From Thermococcus sp. 21S7 (GTDB lineage Archaea; Methanobacteriota_B; Thermococci; Thermococcales; Thermococcaceae): a stretch of 64,000 bases of DNA. The stretch lies in assembly GCF_012027615.1 (NCBI RefSeq), contig NZ_SNUT01000002.1, forward strand, positions 248,001-312,000, in the 5' to 3' direction. Below the pieces are notes generated by a model that was not told the DNA's origin, ran no database searches, and saw nothing but the letters and a program-made list of their open reading frames with translations. This document shows positions 1-8,815 of this stretch, piece by piece; the first letter of the stretch is position 1; every line of letters begins with the position of its first letter. The position numbers were made by a program, and so were the translations under genes.

Positions 1-255
1 CACGCTGATGGCTTCTTCCCCGTTAAGGTCCTGCTTCTTGTCCACAATGAGGCACTCAGCGGCCAGAACTTTGGACCTGTCGAGGAGTACGGTAAAGTAG
101 TACTTACCGCCCGAATCCTTGGCGAATATCTTTAGAAACGCCCCGTTGCCCTTCGAGATAATCTCTTCAACGAGAGCCCTCAGCTCCCCCGCCGAGGTCA
201 CTACCACGTTCTCCATGAGCGGTTGCTTGTCCGGCAGCTGCATTCTCATCACCAT
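1..255 (-). CDS. DUF2226-like protein, N-terminal part (cut by window edge)
   Basis: Only the first 85 codons are inside the window; the frame is open to base 1. ATG at 255, GTG at 252 and ATG at 249 are all possible starts, followed by the sequence MRMQLPDKQPLMENVVV. The visible part has an alternating pattern (FLKIFAKDSGGKYYFTVLLD) that resembles the start of Thermococcales DUF2226 proteins, whose function is unknown. The family name is from memory and moderately sure. It is transcribed away from the DHH gene, and the roughly 100 bases between them hold both promoters. Confidence 0.55.
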   Translation of the reverse strand, partial: MVMRMQLPDKQPLMENVVVTSAGELRALVEEIISKGNGAFLKIFAKDSGGKYYFTVLLDRSKVLAAECLIVDKKQDLNGEEAISV

Positions 256-357
256 TAGCTATATATATCCTTTTCATCAAAGAAATCCCGAAAGGAATCA
301 CCGTCTTAGTATATCGGCGCTTGTATTTAAACATTATTGTGCAAAAGGGTGAGAAAC

Positions 358-1821
358 ATGCGGGTGCTCATACTCGGAGGTGGCGCAATCGGCCGTTCGG
401 TGGCAGACTCCCTCAGAGGGGAGTTTGAGGTTATAATCATCGAGAAGAATCAACTCCGTGCAAAGGCCCTTGAAGACAGCGGTTTTCAGGTTGTTCAAGG
501 TGATTTTTCCTACACCGCGACCCTGCTGAAGGCGGGTATTGACAAGGCCGAGCTTGTTATAATTGCCACGATGGACGTTGACACCATAAAGAAGACCGTC
601 TACGTTATAAGAACCAACAATAAGGAGGTTCCCATTCTAACGGTTCTCCCCGATGAGGTAAGCCTCGATGACCTCGTCTCGCAGATAAACGAGGAGTTTG
701 AGGCCGATGTCAAGGTTGACTACGCGATTTCTCCGAGGAGCGCCCTTAAGGATGCTATGGTAAAGACCGTTATGATGCTTGGAGAAAAGAAGAACGCCAA
801 CCTTCTAGTGAGAAAGCTCAAGGAGCTTAAGTCCAAGAACGACTCCCTCCTCATCGTCATGCACGACAATCCCGACCCAGATGCCATAGCCAGCGCAACT
901 GCCCTCAGCGTCATAGCGCAGGCCCTTGGTTTTAGAACCCAGATCGTCTACGGGGGAGACGTAACCCACCACGAGAACAGGGCCTTCGTCAACCTCCTCG
1001 GCGTTGACATAAGGAAGATTTCTCGCGGCTCCTACGAGCTCAAGCGCTACCCGGTGATAGCCCTCGTGGACTGCCAGCCCAACGGGAACCTGACGGTACT
1101 GGAAGGCAGCGACTACGAGAAAATAAAAATACTCATTGATCACCACCAGATACTTCAGCACCTGCAGGATCTCCTGCCGAAGGATGCGTTTCTTGACATA
1201 CGGCCCGAGGTGAATTCTTCATCCGCCATACTGGCCGAATACCTCCGCACCCTCAACATATCAGTCACACCGGTTCTCGGAACGGCCCTCTTCTACGGCA
1301 TCTACATAGACACCAAGAAGTTCTCCAAGCTGAGCCACGTTGACCTCAAGGCCATCGAGTTCCTGGCGGGCAAGGTTGACTACGAACTCCTTGACAAGAT
1401 AGAGCACCCCGACATAAGCACTGAGACGGCCGAGATACTGGCCAAGGCCATAATGAACCGCCGCATATACAAGAACGTCGTCGTCAGCAACGTCGGCTTC
1501 ATCACGAACCGCGACGCCATAGCCGAGTCTGCTGACTTCCTCCTCCGGCTGGAGGGCATAACGACGGTTCTGGTGTTTGGAATCGTTGACGATAGGATAG
1601 AGATATCCGCGAGAACCCGTGATGTCAGGGTCAACATCGGAACAGTTCTCAGGGAGGCGTTCGGCGACATAGGCAGCGGCGGAGGACACGCGCAATCCGG
1701 CGGCGCCAGAATCCCGCTTGGAATCTTCAAGCTCGCGAAGGACAAGAGCTCGCTGCTGAGACTGGCGGAGGAGGCCATAACAGAAAAGTTCCTTGAGGCT
1801 TTAAAAGTTAAAGAGGGTTGA
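358..1821 (+). CDS. TrkA-N / DHH-DHHA1 phosphoesterase fusion protein
   Basis: A 487-residue two-part protein. Residues about 1-120 are a Rossmann TrkA-N domain with the dinucleotide-binding loop GGGAIG near residue 7, as in potassium-channel RCK subunits. Residues about 160-487 are a DHH phosphoesterase with DNPDPDA near 170, the DHH triplet at 261-263 and the DHHA1 loop GSGGGHAQSGG near 439. DHH enzymes cut phosphodiesters such as cyclic dinucleotides or short oligonucleotides. The fusion suggests the nuclease is gated by NAD(H) or another nucleotide, which is inference. ATG 358 is chosen over TTG 337 and GTG 349 because GGGTGA lies 7 bases before it. A TATA-like GTATTTAAAC lies at about 322-331. 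Confidence 0.85.
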   Translation: MRVLILGGGAIGRSVADSLRGEFEVIIIEKNQLRAKALEDSGFQVVQGDFSYTATLLKAGIDKAELVIIATMDVDTIKKTVYVIRTNNKEVPILTVLPDEVSLDDLVSQINEEFEADVKVDYAISPRSALKDAMVKTVMMLGEKKNANLLVRKLKELKSKNDSLLIVMHDNPDPDAIASATALSVIAQALGFRTQIVYGGDVTHHENRAFVNLLGVDIRKISRGSYELKRYPVIALVDCQPNGNLTVLEGSDYEKIKILIDHHQILQHLQDLLPKDAFLDIRPEVNSSSAILAEYLRTLNISVTPVLGTALFYGIYIDTKKFSKLSHVDLKAIEFLAGKVDYELLDKIEHPDISTETAEILAKAIMNRRIYKNVVVSNVGFITNRDAIAESADFLLRLEGITTVLVFGIVDDRIEISARTRDVRVNIGTVLREAFGDIGSGGGHAQSGGARIPLGIFKLAKDKSSLLRLAEEAITEKFLEALKVKEG

Positions 1822-2031
1822 TCATTCTTCCCTGGCCTTTACCAGTATTATATCCCCAATAGCGGTGACCCTGTCGTAGGGCACGCCCACCTTCTCCCCG
1901 GGAAGTCCCAGGGCGAGTATCTTGGCATGTCCCCTGTCAATCTCGATCAGTATCTCGTCAACGTAGCCGATGTAGTAGCCCTTGGTGTTGTATATCTGCT
2001 TTCCGTAGAGCCTTGAGAGGCGCATCACCAT
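1822..2031 (-). CDS. PRC-barrel domain protein
   Basis: A small protein of about 67-70 residues that is a single PRC-barrel: LYGKQIYNTKGYYIGYVDEI, then VGVPYDRVTAIGDIILV. Archaeal stand-alone PRC-barrels are small beta proteins thought to bind partners in RNA processing or cell division; the exact role is unknown. Possible starts are GTG 2040, ATG 2031 and ATG 2025. The ribosome site GGTGATT at 2035-2041 sits best for ATG 2025, so the true start may be two codons inside the given one. TATA GTTTAAATACG lies at about 2058-2068. It ends base-to-base with the convergent DHH gene. Confidence 0.8.
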   Translation of the reverse strand: MVMRLSRLYGKQIYNTKGYYIGYVDEILIEIDRGHAKILALGLPGEKVGVPYDRVTAIGDIILVKAREE

Positions 2032-2072
2032 TTTAATCACCGGATTAGGTTATTGGTGAACGTATTTAAACG

Positions 2073-2591
2073 TTACCTCCTTGGAATGTTTCTGGCCGCA
2101 GTGAAGGCCCACCTTCCGAAGACCGCGAAGAACGCCAGTATCGCCCCCATGACCCCGAGGGTGAACAGGCCGACGACGGCCCCCTCCGTCCCCTGAAGCG
2201 GCTGATAGCCCTTGAATGTCAGCATGGCGACTGCAAAGCCGCCGAAGTACGTCAAGGGTACGAGGAACATGTCGAAGAATCCACCGGCGCCGACGAGTAT
2301 CATGGCCGCCATCACGACGGCGAGGAACGCGTACACATCGTTGGACGCCACCGGTTTCACCATCCACAGCCCGGCGAGGAGGGACGTGACGGCGAAGCCC
2401 AGCGGAAAAGCGTACGCCGATGCTCTGCTCTCGATGGGGTATCTCACCCCGAGAAGGGCGCCTAGGAGCATGCCCGCATATATCAGGTACACGAGGTTTT
2501 CGTTTCCCCCGCGGGAGTAGGCAGCAACCGCCATTATGAACCCGAGGAAGGAGCCAACCCCCGCCCAGGTGAGGACTGACTTCCAGTTCAT
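2073..2591 (-). CDS. Multi-pass membrane protein, unknown function
   Basis: 172 residues with about five hydrophobic segments (near 8-25, 35-50, 58-75, 85-105, 110-125 and 135-160) and a short basic tail ending RRIPRR-like. No catalytic motif is recognised. Its ATG overlaps the stop of the riboflavin kinase gene by four bases (ATGA), so it is the last gene of the endonuclease V - riboflavin kinase operon. The coupling suggests, but does not show, a link to flavin or precursor transport. Confidence 0.75.
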   Translation of the reverse strand: MNWKSVLTWAGVGSFLGFIMAVAAYSRGGNENLVYLIYAGMLLGALLGVRYPIESRASAYAFPLGFAVTSLLAGLWMVKPVASNDVYAFLAVVMAAMILVGAGGFFDMFLVPLTYFGGFAVAMLTFKGYQPLQGTEGAVVGLFTLGVMGAILAFFAVFGRWAFTAARNIPRR

Positions 2592-3226
2592 CCTTTCACG
2601 ACCCTGATAGTTATCCTGTCTCCGTCCCTCAGTCCAAGGGCTTCCCTCAGACAGACCGGGGCAACTATCTCGGCTATCCTGGGGGGGTGGACCGTCCGTG
2701 ATGGAATTACTATCGCTCCCTCAACGTCACCCATCTGAACACGATAGGCTTTGACGTCACCGAAGGTCCTCCCCTCCTTCACGAAACCCGGAAGGATTAC
2801 GGGTCTAACGCCGCAGAAAGCATCGAACACGGTCTTTGGAAACAGCACCCTGACGTTGAGCGTTCCGGGGTACGGCTCGAATCCCAGGTACTCCCTTATC
2901 AGATGGGCGTACTGCCTAACGTAGTACGCGCCCTCGCCTATTCCAGAGATTACCTCGCCGATTATTATGCCGTTGTAAAGGGCCTCCGAAATGGCATCGC
3001 AGAGACTCTCAAGGAAGGTCAGGCCCTCGTGGCTGATCTCCACGTACGTTTTCCTCCCGATTACCTCCTTTTCCACGAGCCCCTCTTCCTCCATTTCCTC
3101 CAGGAGCCTGAGAACCGACTGGGGAGAGATTCCCAGCTCGTTGGCAAGTTCCCTAAGGGTGATTTTTATCTTTTTTCCAAGCGCTCCCTTTCTGGCGAGC
3201 AGTATGAGCATTTCTATCCTCTTCAT
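2588..3226 (-). CDS. ribK: CTP-dependent riboflavin kinase with N-terminal HTH (RbkR type)
   Basis: 212 residues. Residues about 1-85 form a winged helix-turn-helix ([22 protein letters not shown]). Residues about 90-212 are the archaeal DUF120 riboflavin kinase, with [20 protein letters not shown] near 136, an [11 protein letters not shown] stretch and LGLRDGDRI. The family makes FMN from riboflavin with CTP. Enzymes that carry this HTH are known as RbkR, a combined enzyme and repressor of riboflavin genes, so this protein probably controls the rib cluster near 61-64 kb; that link is inference. Its ATG overlaps the endonuclease V stop by four bases, and the next gene overlaps it in the same way. 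Confidence 0.93.
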   Translation of the reverse strand: MKRIEMLILLARKGALGKKIKITLRELANELGISPQSVLRLLEEMEEEGLVEKEVIGRKTYVEISHEGLTFLESLCDAISEALYNGIIIGEVISGIGEGAYYVRQYAHLIREYLGFEPYPGTLNVRVLFPKTVFDAFCGVRPVILPGFVKEGRTFGDVKAYRVQMGDVEGAIVIPSRTVHPPRIAEIVAPVCLREALGLRDGDRITIRVVKG

Positions 3227-3798
3227 AGGCCTCCCCTCTTCGATAGCCTGTCGGCGAGCCTGAGCGGCTTTGGATAGCCTCCCTCAAGCAGGGGCTCGAT
3301 GAGCCTCACCGCAGATTCTAAATCGAGTAAATGGCCGACGCTTACATAAGCTTTTCCCACCTTTCGGAAGTCTTTCTCCGAGACCCCCAGCAGGGGCCTC
3401 TTGGCGACCCCTACCACGGGCTTTCCGATAAGCAGACCGATGTGGCAGGCCAGTCCGTATCCCCTGGGATGCGCCTTTCCGTGCCCTTCCACCAGGAGGA
3501 GGTCGAATTCCTCCCCTCTGAGGGCCAGCAGGACGGGTCGGGTCTCGCGCAGGAAAAAGAAGGTGGGTATGTAGGGGAAAGGAACCTCAGTTTCAATGAC
3601 CCTCGTCCTCAAAACTTCGCAGTCTGGGTAAGAACAGAGAACGAAGGCCGCCCTGGCACCCTCCCCTCGGTAGGCAACATCGACCGCCGCGACGGTTTTT
3701 ACATCCTCCAGTCTGAGCGGTCTTTCCTCTATCCTCGATGCCAGCTTTTCTTGGACTCGTTCGATTTTCCTGAGTTTTCCCTTGAATTCATTAATCAC
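3223..3798 (-). CDS. nfi: Endonuclease V
   Basis: 191 residues. Endonuclease V nicks DNA one base 3' of deaminated adenine (inosine), which matters at high temperature. Family signatures are AAVDVAYRG near 36 (first catalytic Asp), [14 protein letters not shown] near 95, [20 protein letters not shown] near 118 and the [10 protein letters not shown] segment. The length is normal for the compact archaeal form. The frame begins at GTG 3798, just after GGTGATT (3801-3807), a rather short spacing. It is the first gene of an operon with riboflavin kinase and a membrane protein. Confidence 0.92.
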   Translation of the reverse strand: MINEFKGKLRKIERVQEKLASRIEERPLRLEDVKTVAAVDVAYRGEGARAAFVLCSYPDCEVLRTRVIETEVPFPYIPTFFFLRETRPVLLALRGEEFDLLLVEGHGKAHPRGYGLACHIGLLIGKPVVGVAKRPLLGVSEKDFRKVGKAYVSVGHLLDLESAVRLIEPLLEGGYPKPLRLADRLSKRGGL

Positions 3799-3816
3799 AT
3801 AATCACCGAATTATGT
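3797..3816. promoter_or_regulatory. Inverted repeat over the endonuclease V start
   Basis: ACATAAT and ATTATGT form perfect 7-base arms with a 6-base spacer, covering the ribosome site and start codon of the endonuclease V operon. On the minus strand it contains TAATTCGGTGATT, similar to TAATTCACTAATT in the larger palindrome in front of ribH (61387-61414). Because this operon encodes the HTH-riboflavin kinase, it could be an autoregulatory operator. This is inference from shape and similarity. Confidence 0.4.
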
Positions 3817-3826
3817 AATTGTATCA

Positions 3827-4447
3827 TTATTTGTCGGCAATCGCGGTCTCCAGCTTCTCTTCCAGCTTCCTGCTCAGCTTTGCCCTCGTCAAATCCTCAA
3901 GGGTTCTCTCAAGGATGTGCCTGGCCTGATCCTGCTTGCCCCTGATGTTCACGAGCCCCTTTGGATACTCAAGCGTCATGAGTTCCTCGTAGATAGCCTC
4001 CATGAAACGGTAGACCTCCTCGGCGCCCTCCATATCTCCCTCCAGGAGCAGTATCAGGAAGCGCCTCCGCAGCTCTCCGATGAAGTCGCCTATCCCCAGA
4101 GCGTAGTCCGCATGCGGAACCCCCAGCTCGGAGGGGGAGGGGAACCTCCCGTCCGTAATGTATGCAAAGAACAGGCTGGCCTCAACGAACTCCTGATGGG
4201 CGCTCTGGACGTAGCCCGTGAAGTATATGTCTGGATGCTCCATGAGCTTTTTCCTCAGGCTCTTTACCTTCTCGCCGGCAAGTTTGAGGCGATGGGAGGC
4301 TTTATCGGCTTCGCCGCGATGGAGGGCCTTTATGGCATCCCCGCTCAGGCGAACTATCTCCCTCGTTAGTCTCAGCGCTTCCTCCCTCAGCGCGTCCTTC
4401 TCATCCAGCACTGTTCTTATCTCCTCTATGATGGTCTTCAGCTCCAT
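3827..4447 (-). CDS. Archaeal translin family protein
   Basis: 206 residues, almost wholly helical and rich in charged residues. The pattern matches archaeal translin: EALRLTREIVRLSGDAIKAL, a conserved YVQSAHQEFVEASLFFAY segment near 95-113, YALGIGDFIGELRRR near 128, and YPKGLVNIRGKQDQAR near 170. Translins form octameric shells that bind single-stranded nucleic acid and may act as RNases with TRAX-like partners; the archaeal role is unclear. ATG 4447 is chosen because GGTGAGG lies just before it. The reading frame is also open far upstream, but that part crosses the GC-rich RNA and metK on the other strand and is not coding. Confidence 0.85.
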   Translation of the reverse strand: MELKTIIEEIRTVLDEKDALREEALRLTREIVRLSGDAIKALHRGEADKASHRLKLAGEKVKSLRKKLMEHPDIYFTGYVQSAHQEFVEASLFFAYITDGRFPSPSELGVPHADYALGIGDFIGELRRRFLILLLEGDMEGAEEVYRFMEAIYEELMTLEYPKGLVNIRGKQDQARHILERTLEDLTRAKLSRKLEEKLETAIADK

Positions 4448-4481
4448 GCCCTCACCGGGGAATGTTAGGAAGAACCGGTTA

Positions 4482-4636
4482 AAAATGTGGGCCTGGCCAT
4501 CCCCCACCATCATCGGCAGCCGACGGCACCCTCCGGTGGTCCGGAGACCAGGCCCTGTCCGCCCGGCATCGTCGCACCCCTTCACCGCCGCCCGAACGCT
4601 CCGGGGCCCGGGCCACCGGGCGTCGTCGGATGCCGT
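4482..4636 (-). ncRNA. GC-rich structured RNA, possibly H/ACA guide RNA
   Basis: A roughly 155-base GC-rich block between translin and metK that codes for nothing plausible. On the minus strand it can form a perfect GGGCCTGG/CCAGGCCC stem, a CTCCGG-ACCA-CCGGAG hairpin and a CGGCATC/GATGCCG pairing. It is preceded by CCTTAAAATTTTT at 4653-4665, a TATA box about 26 bases before the first helix, and followed by a T tract (4481-4485). ACA directly follows the last stem, and a second ACA follows the 5' domain, as in H/ACA RNAs. Hyperthermophile RNAs found by GC content (Hgc RNAs of Pyrococcus) look like this. The family is not identified. Confidence 0.65.
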
Positions 4637-4652
4637 ATGGAGAATTTTCGGG

Positions 4653-4665
4653 AAAAATTTTAAGG
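4653..4665 (-). promoter_or_regulatory. TATA box of the GC-rich RNA
   Basis: CCTTAAAATTTTT read on the minus strand. Its centre lies about 25 bases before the first base of the predicted RNA helix, the usual archaeal spacing. No protein start lies downstream on this strand until translin at 4447, about 210 bases away, which supports a separate RNA transcript. Confidence 0.5.
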
Positions 4666-4720
4666 ATTTTGGCGTTGATAACCCACGGGAATATTCGGCT
4701 CCCGAATTCATGCCGAAAAA

Positions 4721-4728
4721 TATATAAA
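4721..4728 (+). promoter_or_regulatory. TATA box of metK
   Basis: TATATAAA preceded by an A-rich BRE-like stretch. Transcription would begin near 4750, leaving a leader of about 23 bases with the ribosome site GGGGTGA before the metK start. This box lies downstream of the GC-rich block, so that block is not part of the metK leader. Confidence 0.7.
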
Positions 4729-4772
4729 CTGATGAACAGAGCCGTCCATACAGGCCTTGAGGGGTGACGATC

Positions 4773-5990
4773 ATGGCTGAGAAGGTTAGGAACATAGTTG
4801 TTGAGGAACTCATGAGGACTCCGGTTGAGATGCAGAAGGTTGAGCTCGTCGAGAGGAAGGGAATCGGCCACCCGGACAGCATTGCCGACGGCATAGCCGA
4901 AGCCGTCAGCAGGGCGCTCAGCAGGGAGTACATCAAGAGGTACGGCATCATACTCCACCACAACACCGACCAGGTCGAGGTCGTCGGTGGAAGGGCCTAC
5001 CCGAAGTTTGGGGGCGGTGAGGTCATCAAGCCGATATACATCCTCCTCTCCGGAAGGGCCGTCGAGATGGTTGATAGGGAGTTCTTCCCCGTTCACGAGG
5101 TTGCCATAACGGCGGCGAAGGACTATCTCAGGAAGGCGGTTAGACACCTCGACATCGAGAACCACGTCGTCATTGACTCCCGCATAGGCCAGGGAAGCGT
5201 TGACCTCGTTGGAGTCTTCAACAAGGCCAAGGAGAACCCGATTCCGCTCGCCAACGACACCAGCTTTGGAGTCGGCTACGCCCCCCTCAGCGAGACGGAG
5301 AGGATAGTCCTCGAAACCGAGAGGCTCCTCAACAGCGACGAGTTTAAGAGGAAGTACCCGGCGGTCGGTGAGGACATCAAGGTTATGGGTCTCAGGAAGG
5401 GCAATGAGATAGACATCACCATCGCGGCCGCCATGGTGGACAGCGAGGTTGCCAACCCGGACGAGTACATGGCAGTGAAGGAGGCCATCTACGAGGCCGC
5501 CAAGGGCGTCGCCGAGGCCCACACCGAGAGGAAGGTCAACATCTACGTCAACACCGCCGACGACCCGGAGAAGGGCATCTACTACATAACCGTCACTGGA
5601 ACCAGTGCGGAAGCTGGAGACGACGGTAGCGTTGGTAGGGGCAACCGCGTCAACGGCCTCATCACCCCGAACAGACACATGAGCATGGAGGCCGCCGCTG
5701 GAAAGAACCCGGTCAGCCACGTTGGAAAGATTTACAACCTCCTCTCGATGCTCATCGCCAACGACATCGCCGAGCAGGTTGAGGGCGTCGAGGAGGTCTA
5801 CGTCAGGATACTCAGCCAGATAGGCAAGCCCATCGACGAGCCGCTCGTCGCGAGCGTTCAGGTTATCCCGAAGAAGGGATACCACCTTGAGACCATTCAG
5901 AAGCCGGCCTACGAGATAGCGGATGCATGGCTCGCGGACATAACGAAGATACAGAAGATGATACTGGAGGACAAGCTCAGCGTCTTCTGA
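4773..5990 (+). CDS. metK: S-adenosylmethionine synthetase, archaeal type
   Basis: 405 residues, the usual size for the archaeal methionine adenosyltransferase, which has little similarity to bacterial MetK. It joins methionine and ATP to make S-adenosylmethionine. Family segments seen are [19 protein letters not shown] near 30-48, [12 protein letters not shown] near 65, [10 protein letters not shown] near 135, [20 protein letters not shown] near 280 and [11 protein letters not shown] near 315. ATG 4773 follows GGGGTGACG with normal spacing; the GTG at 4764 is part of that site. It has its own strong TATA box and seems to be a single-gene transcript. Confidence 0.97.
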   Translation: MAEKVRNIVVEELMRTPVEMQKVELVERKGIGHPDSIADGIAEAVSRALSREYIKRYGIILHHNTDQVEVVGGRAYPKFGGGEVIKPIYILLSGRAVEMVDREFFPVHEVAITAAKDYLRKAVRHLDIENHVVIDSRIGQGSVDLVGVFNKAKENPIPLANDTSFGVGYAPLSETERIVLETERLLNSDEFKRKYPAVGEDIKVMGLRKGNEIDITIAAAMVDSEVANPDEYMAVKEAIYEAAKGVAEAHTERKVNIYVNTADDPEKGIYYITVTGTSAEAGDDGSVGRGNRVNGLITPNRHMSMEAAAGKNPVSHVGKIYNLLSMLIANDIAEQVEGVEEVYVRILSQIGKPIDEPLVASVQVIPKKGYHLETIQKPAYEIADAWLADITKIQKMILEDKLSVF

Positions 5991-6023
5991 GCTTCTCCCC
6001 TCTTTTAAAAATCTTTGAAAAAC

Positions 6024-6239
6024 TCAGACTGCAGTGTAGCCGTTCTGCTTGAGAACCCTGACGAGCCTCGCCTCTTCGAGGGCAAGGGCGACCTTTTCCT
6101 TCTTGACCTTGGCGAGTTTCTTGGCGGCCTCCTTCTTCTGACGGGTCACCCTTATGAGTTTGGCCTCCTCAAGCATGAGGAGCTCCTTCTGCTTCTTCAC
6201 AACGTGCAACTTCCTCTGGAGTAATTTTAACCTCTCCAT
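6024..6239 (-). CDS. Small charged coiled-coil protein
   Basis: 71 residues, almost entirely helical and rich in Lys, Glu and Leu (KKQKELLMLEEAKLIRV, then LALEEARLVRVLKQ). The EEA(K/R)L(I/V)RV phrase occurs twice, so it looks like an internal repeat of a helical unit. No enzyme motif is present. The intergenic flanks, a TATA-like TCTATATAG just upstream and Thermococcus-like codon use support a real gene. Function unknown. Confidence 0.6.
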   Translation of the reverse strand: MERLKLLQRKLHVVKKQKELLMLEEAKLIRVTRQKKEAAKKLAKVKKEKVALALEEARLVRVLKQNGYTAV

Positions 6240-6368
6240 TTCGTGTCACCTGTGTCTATATAGAAACTATAGTCCTTAAAAGGTTTTCGCTGAATGCTAC
6301 ATCAGTATTCGACAATTGACGGAAGACAAGGATATAAGCCCATGCGCGTACCAGTTCCGGTGGATGGA

Positions 6369-6932
6369 ATGATAATCGCGGTGAGCGGTACCCCCGGCGT
6401 TGGCAAAACCACGGTCTCCAGAATCCTGAGCGAAAGGCTCGGCTACGAATACGTAAGCATAAAGGACTTCGCCCTAGCGAGGGGCATCGGGGAGAGGGTG
6501 GGGGACGAAATCGAGATAGACGTTGATGAGCTCTCCCGCGCCGTTGGGGAGGAGTTCTCCGGGAGGGACGTTGTGATAGACGGTCATCTGAGTCACCTGG
6601 TTCCTGCCGACGTTGTCGTCGTTCTCCGCCTGCACCCAAGGATAGTTGCCGAAAGGCTCGAATCCAGAGGCTACCCCCGCAAAAAGCTTGCGGAGAACGT
6701 TGAGGCCGAACTTGTTGACGTTATCCTCATCGAGGCCCTCGAAGAGAAAGAAAACGTCATAGAGGTGGACACGACCGGCAAAACTCCTGACGAAGTGGCT
6801 GACGAGATTCTGTCCCTCCTGAATGGGGGAGTGAGGAAGAGGGTTGGGATGGTTGACTGGAGCGACGCGTACGATGAAGTTCTCCCATATCTGAATCTGG
6901 GCGGTGAGGCGGTATGGAAATACTTGCGGTGA
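6369..6932 (+). CDS. Putative adenylate kinase (AK6/Fap7 type)
   Basis: 187 residues. It opens directly with a P-loop, [10 protein letters not shown] (residues 6-15), followed by an NMP-kinase pattern: [16 protein letters not shown], then VDELSRAV and [10 protein letters not shown], then a lid-like [19 protein letters not shown] near 98-116. This is the Fap7/AK6 family, which acts as a nucleotide kinase and as an ATPase in small-subunit ribosome maturation in other organisms. ATG 6369 is chosen because GGTGG lies six bases before it and the P-loop must be N-terminal; the upstream ATG 6294 is too far. TATA GGATATAAG lies at about 6329. The next gene overlaps its end by 19 bases. Confidence 0.9.
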   Translation: MIIAVSGTPGVGKTTVSRILSERLGYEYVSIKDFALARGIGERVGDEIEIDVDELSRAVGEEFSGRDVVIDGHLSHLVPADVVVVLRLHPRIVAERLESRGYPRKKLAENVEAELVDVILIEALEEKENVIEVDTTGKTPDEVADEILSLLNGGVRKRVGMVDWSDAYDEVLPYLNLGGEAVWKYLR

Positions 6933-7570
6933 CAGATATTCACGGCAACGCGAGAATCGTTAGAAAGCTCGCAGAGCTTATCGCTAAAGAGAAACCCGAC
7001 GCCCTCTTAATAGCGGGCGACATAACCCACTTTTCGAGCGCTGAAACCGCCAGAAAAGTCCTTGAGCCCCTCCTGAATGCGGGCGTTCCAATCCTGGCCG
7101 TCCACGGCAACTGCGACGGGAGGGACGTCCCGGAGCTCCTGACGGAACTGGGCATAAACGCCCACAACAGACGGGCTGAGGTCAGAGGAACCGGCATAGT
7201 TGGAATCGGAGGCTCCAACATCACGCCGTTCCACACCATATGGGAACTGACGGAGGATGAGATTCGGGGAATACTTGATCGGAACTATCGGGAGGGCGAC
7301 GTAATCCTCTCCCACGTTCCACCCCACGGAACCGTCGCCGACAGGGTTCATCTCGGCCATCACGTTGGCAGCGGAGCGCTCAGGGAGTTTATAGAGAAGA
7401 GGCAGCCCCCGCTGGTTGTCTGCGGTCACATACACGAGGGGAGGGGAATCGACAGGGTTGGGGAGACCATGGTGGTGAACCCCGGCCCGCTCTTCAGAAA
7501 GCACTATGCGGTTATAGATTTCGATGAAAAGAGGGGAAAAGCTGAAAACGTTGAGCTTAACAAGCTTTAA
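6914..7570 (+). CDS. Metallophosphoesterase (YfcE-like)
   Basis: 218 residues with the full set of calcineurin-like metal motifs: DIHGN near 8, GDITH near 37, HGNCD near 66, SHVPPHG near 137 and CGHIHEGRG near 172. These bind two metal ions and hydrolyse phosphodiesters or phosphomonoesters; the substrate is unknown. The ATG lies inside the end of the kinase gene (19-base overlap), so the two are co-transcribed and probably translationally coupled. Confidence 0.9.
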   Translation: MEILAVTDIHGNARIVRKLAELIAKEKPDALLIAGDITHFSSAETARKVLEPLLNAGVPILAVHGNCDGRDVPELLTELGINAHNRRAEVRGTGIVGIGGSNITPFHTIWELTEDEIRGILDRNYREGDVILSHVPPHGTVADRVHLGHHVGSGALREFIEKRQPPLVVCGHIHEGRGIDRVGETMVVNPGPLFRKHYAVIDFDEKRGKAENVELNKL

Positions 7571-8736
7571 ACGAGCTTCTTCTCCTTCAGCACTTTCTCC
7601 ATCCGGTTCATGGCCTCTTCGAGCTGCTCGTAGGCCGTCGCGTAGCTTATCCTGATGTAGCCCTCCCCGGCGCTTCCAAAGGCGGAACCCGGAACGACCG
7701 CGACTTTGGCCTCCAGGAGCATCAGCTCGCTGAACTCCTTGCTGCTCAGGCCGGTGTCTTTCACGCGCGGGAAGATGTAGAACGCCCCTTTGGGCTTGAC
7801 CGTTGGAAGCCCCATCTCGTTCAGGCGCTTCCAGACGAGGTGCCTTCTCCTGTCGTACTCGTTCCTCATCTCCTCGACGGCCTTCCAGCTGCGCTCGTCC
7901 TTCAGGGCCTTCGCCGCGGCGTACTGTGCGAACGTAACCGGACAGGTGGCGTTGTACATCTGGAAGCGGGTCATCTTCTCGATTATCCACTCCGGGGCGG
8001 CCACAAAGCCAAGGCGCCAGCCGGTCATGGCAAAGGTCTTGGAGAAACCGTTGATGGTGAGGGTCCTCTCGAACATGCCGTCGAGGGAGGCTATGCTGTG
8101 GTTCTTGACGCCGTCGTAGACGAAGTGCTCGTAGACCTCGTCGCTGAAGACGATAAGGTCGTGCTCAACGGCGAAGTCCGCTATCTCCTCGATGTCCTTC
8201 TTGGTAAGAACCGCACCGGTCGGGTTGTTCGGGGTGTTTATTATGAGGGCTCTTGTTTTGTCCGTAACGTGCTTCTCAAGGTCGTCAACGCTAAGCCTGA
8301 ACTCGTTCTCCTCGTAGGTTGGAACCTCGACCGGCTTTCCGCCCGCAAGGAGAACCGTTGGGGCATAGCTGACGAACATCGGGCTCGGGATGAGAACCTC
8401 CTCCCCCTCCTTCAAAAAGGCCGCGAATCCCATCAGAAAAGCCTGGTTCGCCCCGACGGTCACCATGACCTGGGTCTTTGGGTCAACTTCGATGCCGTTC
8501 TGTTCCTTCAGCTTCCACGCGAGGGCTTCCCTGAGCATCATCAAACCCGCGTTCGGCCCGTAGTGGGTCATTCCCTTGTCGAGGGCTTCCTTCGCATACT
8601 CCTTGATATGCTCCGGGGTGTCGAAGTCCGGTTCACCGATTCCGAGTGAGATAAGGCCCTCAACACCCTGAGCAAGGTCGAAGAGCTTCCTAATCTCAGA
8701 AGGGTTGACGAGTTCCAGCCTGTCGCTCAGCGCCAT
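7567..8736 (-). CDS. Aromatic / aspartate aminotransferase, class I-II
   Basis: 389 residues. Strongly like the Pyrococcus horikoshii aromatic aminotransferase, a PLP enzyme moving amino groups between aromatic amino acids and 2-oxoglutarate. Landmarks are LGIGEPDFDTPEHIKEYA near 31, NTPNNPTGAVL near 165, SDEVYEHFVYD near 198, the PLP lysine in GFSKTFAMTGWRLGF near 231 and RISYATA near 364. ATG 8736 (MALSDR) is chosen: GGTGATG lies just before it. The 2-oxoacids it makes could feed the ferredoxin oxidoreductases at 22.7-28.8 kb. It overlaps the convergent phosphoesterase by four bases. Confidence 0.93.
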   Translation of the reverse strand: MALSDRLELVNPSEIRKLFDLAQGVEGLISLGIGEPDFDTPEHIKEYAKEALDKGMTHYGPNAGLMMLREALAWKLKEQNGIEVDPKTQVMVTVGANQAFLMGFAAFLKEGEEVLIPSPMFVSYAPTVLLAGGKPVEVPTYEENEFRLSVDDLEKHVTDKTRALIINTPNNPTGAVLTKKDIEEIADFAVEHDLIVFSDEVYEHFVYDGVKNHSIASLDGMFERTLTINGFSKTFAMTGWRLGFVAAPEWIIEKMTRFQMYNATCPVTFAQYAAAKALKDERSWKAVEEMRNEYDRRRHLVWKRLNEMGLPTVKPKGAFYIFPRVKDTGLSSKEFSELMLLEAKVAVVPGSAFGSAGEGYIRISYATAYEQLEEAMNRMEKVLKEKKLV

Positions 8737-8815
8737 AAGCATCACCAAAGGATTTTGGGAACAATGTTTATAACTTTACCTCAACGAAAAGATGTTCATC
8801 GAAGTGCTTAACGGT

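Noticed and set aside
4490-4640. GC-rich block as a SAM riboswitch in the metK leader
   Set aside because: The metK TATA box lies downstream of the block, so it is not in the metK message; promoter and T tract fit the other strand.
4448-4966. N-terminal extension of translin
   Set aside because: The frame is open, but it crosses the GC-rich RNA and the metK promoter and start; the ATG at 4447 with its own ribosome site gives the normal family length.
4479-5885. A 468-codon open frame on the minus strand across metK
   Set aside because: It is the mirror frame of metK, caused by high GC and codon bias; the translation has no family pattern, and metK on the plus strand is certain.
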